This document shows positions 1 through 4,215 of a stretch of 5,708 nucleotides of DNA, piece by piece. The position numbers and the translations under genes were made by a program. The first letter of the stretch is position 1. Every line of letters starts with the position of its first letter. The notes below the pieces were generated by a model. The model was not told the DNA's origin. It saw nothing but the letters and a program-made list of their open reading frames with translations, and did no database searches. This stretch comes from Firmicutes bacterium UBA6648 (lineage in GTDB: Bacteria > Bacillota > Clostridia > Peptostreptococcales > Anaerovoracaceae), in the NCBI GenBank assembly GCA_002455605.1, contig DKLE01000179.1, positions 1-5,708 on the forward strand, given 5' to 3'.

Positions 1-1
1 A

Positions 2-781
2 ATGATAATGGACATAGGAACAGACCCATTAACTTATATTACTGGCGAAGGGATAATAGCAGGTATTTTTGGTAAAACAGGAAAAGGTGCAAGCATTGTT
101 GGTAAGACAGATGACCTATTAAAAGGTACAAAAGCTGCTGGAATAGAAATAAAAGGTGCAGCTGGAGAACTTGACACAGTTCTGAAACAAGGGGATAATG
201 TAGTAAGTGGCATACTTGATGCGGAGAAAGCAGCTAAGGGTGGCTCTAAGGCTGATAATATTATTGAGGGTGGCTCTAAGGGGACGGGTAATGGTGGAAG
301 TAAGATGAGTCTTTTAGACGACCCTAAAATTGCAAAGGATGTTGTTGCAGACCCAGATGCGGTTTATGGATATAGACCAAAGCAAGGTTCTTCTTTAGAC
401 CAGTTTGATATAGACTGGAGTAATGCAGATGAAGTAGCCAAGGCAAAGGCAGCTAGGCTTGAATATTTAGAAGCAATGGAAGCAAAGAAGGCAAAATTGA
501 GTGTAGAAGTTGATAATTATTTGACAGAAGGAAAAAATATGCGAGAAATTACCGAAATGAAAGTGAACCAAAGAAACATGGATAGAATAAAATCCTATAT
601 TGAAAGAGGGGATTATGATAATCTTAAGAAATTATATGAGAGAAATCTTCTTGAATATGGGCAAAAAGAAGGTCCAACTGTGCAGCAATTATACGAAAAA
701 TATGGTTCGTATGAAGATGTGATTTATTCAAGTGTCAAGGTGAATAAAGGTATGAATGTGATTTTAGGAATAGAAAATTAA
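2..781 (+). CDS. C-terminal part of a polymorphic toxin (probably 5'-truncated by the window)
   Basis: The reading frame is open from the window edge, so the ATG at 2 is probably internal and the true gene starts upstream; no ribosome site can be seen. Three parts are visible. Residues 1-78 are glycine-, alanine- and lysine-rich, beginning with IGTDPLTYITGEGI, which resembles the end of a pre-toxin region. Residues 79-101 form a linker with three GGSK units (80-83, 90-93, 98-101). Residues 105-259 form a charged, mostly helical module containing DPDAVYGYRP (118-127), a lysine/glutamate helix (145-170), then RNLLEYG, GPTVQQLYEKYGS and a C-terminal VILGIEN. From memory, the VYGYRP...KYGS...ILGI layout recurs at the C-termini of Firmicutes polymorphic toxins (LXG, WXG or Rhs type), but I cannot name the toxin activity and see no certain catalytic residues. 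The following 116-codon gene sits where an immunity gene is expected. Effector identity is moderately supported; toxicity is inferred. Confidence 0.65.
   Translation: MIMDIGTDPLTYITGEGIIAGIFGKTGKGASIVGKTDDLLKGTKAAGIEIKGAAGELDTVLKQGDNVVSGILDAEKAAKGGSKADNIIEGGSKGTGNGGSKMSLLDDPKIAKDVVADPDAVYGYRPKQGSSLDQFDIDWSNADEVAKAKAARLEYLEAMEAKKAKLSVEVDNYLTEGKNMREITEMKVNQRNMDRIKSYIERGDYDNLKKLYERNLLEYGQKEGPTVQQLYEKYGSYEDVIYSSVKVNKGMNVILGIEN
238..281 (+). repeat. Two 14-bp direct repeats encoding a GGSK linker
   Basis: GGGTGGCTCTAAGG occurs at 238-251 and again, identical, at 268-281, a 30-bp period. It encodes the first two of three GGSK units between the pre-toxin remnant and the C-terminal module. The third unit uses different codons (GGTGGAAGTAAG). 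Exact repeats at a domain junction suggest recent duplication or a recombination point for swapping C-terminal modules; the latter is inference. Confidence 0.75.
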
Positions 782-792
782 AGGGGGACATT

Positions 793-1143
793 ATGGAGTT
801 AGAAAGAGAAAAAGAAGAAACTAAATGGTTTAGAAAAGATGGTTTAAGAATTAAACAAACAAGCGAAGGCAAACAAACACTAGTTTCAGTTATTCTTGAC
901 GGATATAATATTTGCTTTAAATTGATGATATTTGACTTTCTTGATCATATAAAAGAAGATTTAGCATTAGATGTCAAAATAAAAAAAATATGGAACGAGC
1001 AGCGCGTTTTTGTGGTTGATTCGAAGTATGTGTCAGATTTAATTAAATATATCGAATTATTTATTGGTGAATGGAATATAAAAATAAGTGAAAGTACAGT
1101 CTCCGCTTCGGATGTTATTTCTGATGAGTTGTGGTATAGCTAA
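793..1143 (+). CDS. Putative immunity protein for the upstream toxin module
   Basis: This encodes 116 residues with no signal peptide and no membrane segment, so it is probably cytoplasmic. The ATG at 793 is preceded by AAGGGGG at 781-787 with 5-nt spacing. That ribosome site overlaps the last base of the upstream TAA stop (779-781), and only 11 nt separate the genes, so the pair is probably co-transcribed and translationally coupled. The N-terminus is strongly charged (MELEREKEETKWF), followed by alternating hydrophobic and charged segments (TLVSVILDGYNICFKLMIFD, then YVSDLIKYIELFIGEW) suggesting a small alpha/beta fold. I do not recognise the family. The role as an immunity protein rests on its position, small size and coupling to the effector gene, which is the standard arrangement of polymorphic toxin loci. 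It could instead be an unrelated small protein. Confidence 0.7.
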   Translation: MELEREKEETKWFRKDGLRIKQTSEGKQTLVSVILDGYNICFKLMIFDFLDHIKEDLALDVKIKKIWNEQRVFVVDSKYVSDLIKYIELFIGEWNIKISESTVSASDVISDELWYS

Positions 1144-1378
1144 AATATATAATAAGACGAGCATTCATGTTGATGAGAATAAAATAGTAAAATTATATGC
1201 GGTGTACCTACACAAACACCATAAAAATTCTTGAATTTGGCTGATTTCAGGGATGTTACAACCACCTATGGGGGTGACTTTTACCTTATTGACAGCCACC
1301 TAGTAGAAGAAGGGGGTTGATCCCTACTTTTGTAGCAAAATAGAGTGAAAAGTTCCCAGTTCGAAATTTTATAAATGG
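1144..1378. other. Gene-poor spacer with short repeats, possible insertion-sequence remnant
   Basis: No reading frame here has a plausible start and ribosome site. The spacer holds a near-identical 11-bp direct repeat, ACAACCACCTA at 1258-1268 and ACAGCCACCTA at 1292-1302 (10 of 11 bases, 34-bp period), a short palindrome AAATTCTTGAATTT at 1225-1238, and weak hairpins (for example GGTGT 1201-1205 with ACACC 1216-1220). On the complementary strand the stretch around 1275-1300 contains TGTCAATAAGG and GTCACCCCC, loosely reminiscent of multiply repeated ends of IS21-type elements. That resemblance is from memory and weak. No clear terminator follows the immunity gene. Confidence 0.3.
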
Positions 1379-1582
1379 TTGCGGATGTGCGACTTGAGGA
1401 GTATAAAAGCTGGCATATATGTTCCACCATCGATTTTAAAGGTCACACAGGGGCAATATTTTGGCACAAGTGATTGCACAGTTGGGGAAATACTTAATTT
1501 AGAGCGTGTTGATAAATATGGATATGAAGGATGGATTGAAAAAGATAAAATAATAATTGTTCAAGAAAAAAAATTGATTTAA
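1379..1582 (+). pseudogene. Orphan 67-codon reading frame, probably the tail of a broken gene
   Basis: The frame can start at TTG 1379 or ATG 1385, but neither has a ribosome site upstream (the preceding bases are ATTTTATAAATGG). The frame is open back to a TGA at 1346-1348. The translation has ordinary protein composition, including GIYVPPSILKVTQGQYFGTS and a C-terminus VDKYGYEGWIEKDKIIIVQEKK that looks like a beta-strand hairpin ending in a charged tail. I do not recognise the family. Its position just behind a toxin-immunity pair and the missing 5' part suggest a leftover of a displaced toxin or immunity cassette; this is inference. It could also be a genuine small gene using the weak TTG start, or a chance ORF. 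Confidence 0.4.
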
Positions 1583-1644
1583 AGAAACAAGGTAACCATA
1601 TGCCCTGAGAGAATAAAGAATAGAATAAGTAGTAATATTTTCTC

Positions 1645-1674
1645 TTGACGAGCCTCAAACGGCAATGTTATAAT
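1645..1674 (+). promoter_or_regulatory. Strong sigma-A-type promoter for a small RNA
   Basis: The -35 element TTGACG (1645-1650, 5 of 6 consensus) and the -10 element TATAAT (1669-1674, perfect) are separated by 18 bp. Transcription should start around 1680-1682. No gene on the + strand follows; instead a strong terminator ends at 1782. It is the best consensus match of the promoters I noted in the window. Confidence 0.8.
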
Positions 1675-1696
1675 TCGCAACCAGGGGGTATAAGGG

Positions 1697-1750
1697 GGAG
1701 ATATTCCGCTGTGTCCACAAATATAAACTACGATATCGGAGATATTCCGC
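1697..1750 (+). repeat. 13-bp direct repeat, one copy being the terminator's left arm
   Basis: GGAGATATTCCGC is found at 1697-1709 and, identical, at 1738-1750 (41-bp period). The second copy is the 5' arm of the terminator stem. The core GGAGATATT of the first copy (1697-1705) is complementary to AATATCTCC (1766-1774) in the terminator's right arm, so two mutually exclusive foldings are possible. Confidence 0.75.
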
Positions 1751-1782
1751 AGTTTCAAGCTGTGAAATATCTCCGATTTTTT
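1737..1782 (+). terminator. Intrinsic terminator of the small RNA
   Basis: A 16-bp stem pairs 1737-1752 (CGGAGATATTCCGCAG) with 1760-1775 (CTGTGAAATATCTCCG), with one C-A mismatch and one G-T wobble and a 7-nt loop (TTTCAAG, 1753-1759). It is followed by A and six T at 1777-1782. The T run lies only on the + strand 3' side, so it terminates rightward transcription; read leftward the stem is followed by GATATCGTAG and should not terminate efficiently. Confidence 0.85.
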
Positions 1783-1787
1783 CACCA

Positions 1788-2015
1788 TTATTCCAAGCTT
1801 GCCAGTTGAATGAGCAAGGAAAAACAGCACTGCATTTCCATGCAGAAAACAGCAATAGAGTAAGCTGCATTTTTCGCATGGATGACATCCGCCCATTGGT
1901 CAATGACTTTGCATTGTTCTTTCGATAATCCTAAGTTTTCATACTGTTCACAAAGTGCCTGTTTTTCCTGAAGCCTCCTGATAATCCTCGTTCTGATTAA
2001 GTAGCTCGTGTACAT
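1788..2015 (-). CDS. Small conserved-looking protein of unknown function (75 aa)
   Basis: The product is MYTSYLIRTRIIRRLQEKQA... The basic N-terminal helix is followed by an acidic/polar helical part with LGLSKEQCKVIDQWADVIH, then a more hydrophobic C-terminus (AAYSIAVFCMEMQCCFSLLI) with three cysteines that is too interrupted to be a sure membrane helix. The ATG at 2015 has GGAG nine bases upstream on the - strand, an acceptable ribosome site. The composition and helix-like pattern look like a real protein, and I have a vague memory of similar 75-80 residue proteins in Lachnospiraceae, but I cannot name a family. It lies 80 nt downstream of the chemoreceptor gene with no evident terminator between, so it could be read through from it; a TATTAT in that gap has no good -35. 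Its 3' end faces the small RNA. Overlapping frames on the same strand (1655-1903, 1579-1896) are not credible alternatives. Confidence 0.55.
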   Translation of the reverse strand: MYTSYLIRTRIIRRLQEKQALCEQYENLGLSKEQCKVIDQWADVIHAKNAAYSIAVFCMEMQCCFSLLIQLASLE

Positions 2016-2095
2016 TGTGGAAACTCCGCTCTTCCAAATGGACTATAATACGAAGCGAATACATTCTGCATTGGGCTAGTTGTAATTTTTTATAT

Positions 2096-3778
2096 TCAAT
2101 CTATCAGTTCAAATTTGCTGATTAAATTTTGGAGCATATGGGCTTGTCCGTTCAATTCTTCGGAGGTTGCGGCACTTTCTTCCGCAGTAGCGGAGTTGGT
2201 TTGTACAACGCTGGAAATCTGATCAATTCCTATGGTTATTTGTGCTATGGCATTTGCCTGTTGTTCAGAGGCACTAGCAATTTCATTAATCTTATTATTG
2301 ATAATATCGGTTCCTTCAACAACAGTATCTAACAATTTAGCGGTTTCATTTGCTATTCTTGTGCTGTTTTCAATAGCCGACATAACACTTTCAATATGAA
2401 CTGTTGTGACATTTGCCGCTTCTGCTGCTCTTTGTGCAAGATTTCGTACTTCGTTTGCAACAACAGCAAAGCCTTTGCCGGCGGTACCGGCGCGAGCCGC
2501 TTCAACGGCAGCATTTAATGCCAGTATATTGGTCTGGAAAGCGATATTGTCAATGGTCTTAATAATTTTTTCAATTTCACCGGAGGTGTTGGTAAGAGTA
2601 TCCATAGCAGCAATCATTTCATGCATGGATAGATTGCTTTCTTTTATGCTTGAGCCGGATTCTGCTACCAGGGTATTGGCATCCTGTGCATTTTTTGCAT
2701 TGTCTTTGATATAGACTAATGCTTCATTTACAGTTGCAGATAATTCTTCAATAGAAGATGCCTGTTCCATGGCCCCCTGGGACAGGGCCTGTGCTCCGCT
2801 GGAGACTTGATCGGAACCAATGGCAACCTGGTTGGAAGACTGATCAATTTGTAAAAGAGTTTGGCTCAATGTTTGTTGAATATTCTGCATAGCAGACAGG
2901 ATCTCATGATATTCCCCGTTATAAAGCTCTTCACAGTTTGACATTACCTTAAAATTTCCTTGCGCCATTGCGCCGAGAACATATTGAATGTCCTGTATCA
3001 TGGTTTTTAAATTTTCACTCATGTTTGTGAATGTCTTTGCCATAAGGCCTACTTCATCTTCTGAATCGTAAGTGACTGAATCATCCAGATTCCCTTCTGC
3101 TATTTTACGGGCTGCAGAATTTATTGCATCCATAGGCTTGACGATAAGGCGAACGATATATATTGATAATAGTACGGAGACGATAATGGCCACGGTAATG
3201 ATGAAAATAATTGTCGCAAGGGAAATTGAAAACAAAGATTTTCCATAAGCACTGGCGTCTTGGGCTCCTGATTTATTATACTCAACGATATTTAAGCAAT
3301 TATTTGATACTTTGTCAAAGCTTTCTCTAGATTCACCATGGAGTATATTCAGAGCCTGTTCAGTTTGATTATTTTCACTGGCCTCCAGCATTCGAGCACT
3401 TATTATCAAATATTGCTTCCAGGAATTTTCCGCATTTGTTATTAATTGCTCATCCTCTTCACTAATAACCATTGAACGGTAGGTTTTAATCTTTTCATTG
3501 ATTTCTTTTTCTTTTTTCTCAATTTTTTTCTCATATTCATCCATTGCTTTGTCTGATGAAATGATATGATCGATCTCATAAATTCTGTGATCGGAAATCG
3601 TTGTGTTTATTTCCTCAGCAATTATGACAGACGGAAGCCAATTTTCGGTAATTTTCATGGTCGATGCATTAATTCTGTCCATCAAAACAATGGAGGTTCC
3701 TCCCACAACGGCTAAGCAAAATAATAAGCTTAACACCAGGACAAACAATTTTTTACTGATTTTCAAATCCTTTAACAT
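2096..3778 (-). CDS. Transmembrane methyl-accepting chemotaxis protein
   Basis: This is a membrane chemoreceptor: an outside ligand signal is passed to the CheA-CheW kinase complex and adaptation occurs through glutamate methylation by CheR and CheB. The 560 residues show the full order. TM1 is at about 11-33. An extracellular helical region at about 34-180 is rich in charged helices (EYEKKIEKKEKEINEK) and fits a four-helix-bundle (4HB) sensor. TM2 is at about 183-213, then HAMP at about 205-258. A second HAMP-like stretch lies at about 259-300 (VLGAMAQGNFKV). The signalling coiled coil runs 305-560, with the conserved hairpin tip NIAFQTNILALNAAVEAARA at 411-430 and GKGFAVVANEVRNLAQRAAE after it. 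A probable methylation segment is EESAATSEEL (533-542). The tip reads AGTAGKG where AGEXGRG is more usual. No C-terminal CheR-docking pentapeptide is present (it ends SKFELID). Ribosome site AAAGGAG (3795-3789) is 10 nt before the ATG. The ligand cannot be inferred. No other chemotaxis gene is nearby, as is common for orphan receptors. Confidence 0.95.
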   Translation of the reverse strand: MLKDLKISKKLFVLVLSLLFCLAVVGGTSIVLMDRINASTMKITENWLPSVIIAEEINTTISDHRIYEIDHIISSDKAMDEYEKKIEKKEKEINEKIKTYRSMVISEEDEQLITNAENSWKQYLIISARMLEASENNQTEQALNILHGESRESFDKVSNNCLNIVEYNKSGAQDASAYGKSLFSISLATIIFIITVAIIVSVLLSIYIVRLIVKPMDAINSAARKIAEGNLDDSVTYDSEDEVGLMAKTFTNMSENLKTMIQDIQYVLGAMAQGNFKVMSNCEELYNGEYHEILSAMQNIQQTLSQTLLQIDQSSNQVAIGSDQVSSGAQALSQGAMEQASSIEELSATVNEALVYIKDNAKNAQDANTLVAESGSSIKESNLSMHEMIAAMDTLTNTSGEIEKIIKTIDNIAFQTNILALNAAVEAARAGTAGKGFAVVANEVRNLAQRAAEAANVTTVHIESVMSAIENSTRIANETAKLLDTVVEGTDIINNKINEIASASEQQANAIAQITIGIDQISSVVQTNSATAEESAATSEELNGQAHMLQNLISKFELID

Positions 3779-3855
3779 ATAGCTCGTTCTCCTTTAATTT
3801 ATCTAAAAAATGAATGTAGACCTATTTTAGCAATCTGACTTCCAAAATACAACAT

Positions 3856-3864
3856 ATTTTAACA
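3856..3864 (-). promoter_or_regulatory. Candidate extended -10 promoter for the chemoreceptor
   Basis: On the - strand TGT TAAAAT (3864 to 3856) fits the extended -10 pattern TGnTATAAT with one mismatch. The -35 region is weak. It would give a leader of about 70 nt before the ATG at 3778. A motility-sigma (sigma-D) alternative around TAGA...GTCGAAT on the same strand is poorer. No riboswitch consensus is seen in the leader. Confidence 0.4.
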
Positions 3865-3868
3865 TCAT

Positions 3869-3897
3869 TCGACAAAAATATTTCGATTTTCTATAAA
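3869..3897 (+). promoter_or_regulatory. Promoter for the SHOCT-like gene and recombinase
   Basis: The -35 element TCGACA (3869-3874, 5 of 6 consensus) and the -10 element TATAAA (3892-3897, 5 of 6) have ideal 17-bp spacing. Transcription would start near 3904, leaving a leader of about 90 nt. It lies back-to-back with the candidate chemoreceptor promoter so that the two recognition regions overlap. A perfect TATAAT at 3959-3964 has no recognisable -35 or TGn extension and is a weaker alternative. Confidence 0.6.
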
Positions 3898-3900
3898 ATC
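3885..3900. repeat. Inverted repeat over the -10 element, possible operator
   Basis: GATTTT (3885-3890) and AAAATC (3895-3900) form a perfect 6-bp dyad around CTAT. The dyad covers the -10 box of the + strand promoter, so a bound dimer would block it. It could be a repressor site or simply AT-rich chance symmetry. Confidence 0.35.
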
Positions 3901-3993
3901 TCTTCAGTGAACAAAGAACAGAGATTACTCCATATGAATATTCAAGGGAATCCGTCCGTATAATGGTAAAAGCCAGGAAGAGGATGTGAGAAT

Positions 3994-4152
3994 ATGACAG
4001 CTAAAAAATTAAAACCAGAGCAAAAAAATCGGGAAGCCAATGAAAACTTCAGACAGTTATTTAAGCTGGGTCTATATAAACAGCTATATACGGATGGATT
4101 TATAACTGAAAAACAATATAAATCAATTTTGCTAAAATATAAAATGAGCTAA
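3994..4152 (+). CDS. SHOCT-like mini-protein upstream of a serine recombinase
   Basis: The 52-residue product starts MTAKKLKPEQKNREANENFR. A very basic, polar N-terminal half precedes a C-terminal segment LGLYKQLYTDGFITEKQYKS (25-44). The pattern L-x(4)-G-x-I-T-x-x-x-Y is typical of the SHOCT (short C-terminal) domain, a two-helix oligomerisation module. No membrane segment is present. The ATG at 3994 has AGGAAGAGG (3975-3983) 10 nt upstream. It is the first gene after the + strand promoter and lies 63 nt before the recombinase. From general knowledge, small SHOCT proteins are often encoded next to large serine recombinases of clostridial mobile elements; their job is not established. A role as an accessory or directionality factor for the recombinase is inference. 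The basic N-terminus would suit DNA or RNA contact. Confidence 0.75.
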   Translation: MTAKKLKPEQKNREANENFRQLFKLGLYKQLYTDGFITEKQYKSILLKYKMS

Positions 4153-4154
4153 TT

Positions 4155-4196
4155 AAACCGGCTTAATATAAATATACCTGTAAAGCGGGTTTTCTT
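4155..4196 (+). terminator. Terminator-like hairpin between the SHOCT-like gene and the recombinase
   Basis: AAACCGGCTT (4155-4164) pairs with AAGCGGGTTT (4183-4192) in nine of ten positions (one G-G mismatch) around an 18-nt A/U-rich loop. It is followed by a broken T run (TTTT C TT, 4190-4196). It begins 3 nt after the stop codon of the small gene and ends 19 nt before the recombinase ATG. It is probably a leaky terminator or attenuator that lowers recombinase expression relative to the small protein. Confidence 0.45.
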
Positions 4197-4215
4197 ATTG
4201 GAAAGGGGGAACAGA

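Larger units (their letters stand above)
1681..1782 (+). ncRNA. Putative small RNA of about 100 nt
   Basis: A near-consensus promoter and an intrinsic terminator bracket about 100 nt with no convincing coding sequence. The RNA would begin near CCAGGGGGTATAAGGGGGAG. It carries a purine-rich 5' part (AAGGGGGAG, 1692-1700), which could pair with CU-rich targets or act as a decoy ribosome site, an A/U-rich middle (1717-1736), and a 3' terminator hairpin. The 13-nt left arm of that hairpin is present a second time near the 5' end, so the 5' copy could compete for the right arm. The only reading frame after the GGGGGAG is a GTG frame at about 1711 that runs straight through the terminator, so I do not call a peptide. 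I do not recognise the RNA family. It is convergent with the 75-codon gene at 1788-2015. Exact 5' end is uncertain by a few bases. Confidence 0.6.

Noticed and set aside
1201..1220. Hairpin GGTGT/ACACC after the immunity gene as a terminator
   Set aside because: The stem has only five pairs with a ten-base loop and no T run follows.
1711..1809. Short GTG-started frame (about 32 codons) inside the small RNA behind GGGGGAG
   Set aside because: It runs through the terminator stem and into the convergent gene, and its sequence has no protein-like pattern.
1579..1903. Two overlapping - strand ORFs of 105 and 82 codons across the small RNA
   Set aside because: They overlap the stronger 75-codon frame and run through the promoter and terminator hairpin in antisense; their cysteine- and proline-rich translations look like shadows.
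2129..2714. + strand ORFs inside the chemoreceptor gene
   Set aside because: They are antisense to highly conserved chemoreceptor motifs and their serine/alanine-rich translations are mirror images of that coding sequence.
3959..3964. Perfect TATAAT just upstream of the SHOCT-like gene
   Set aside because: The bases 17 nt upstream (GAATAT) do not resemble a -35 and there is no TGn extension; the promoter at 3869-3897 is better.
3779..3993. Possible riboswitch in the chemoreceptor leader, or serine-integrase attachment site
   Set aside because: No cyclic-di-GMP or other riboswitch consensus could be found, and no duplicate core sequence is visible elsewhere in the window to define an attachment site.
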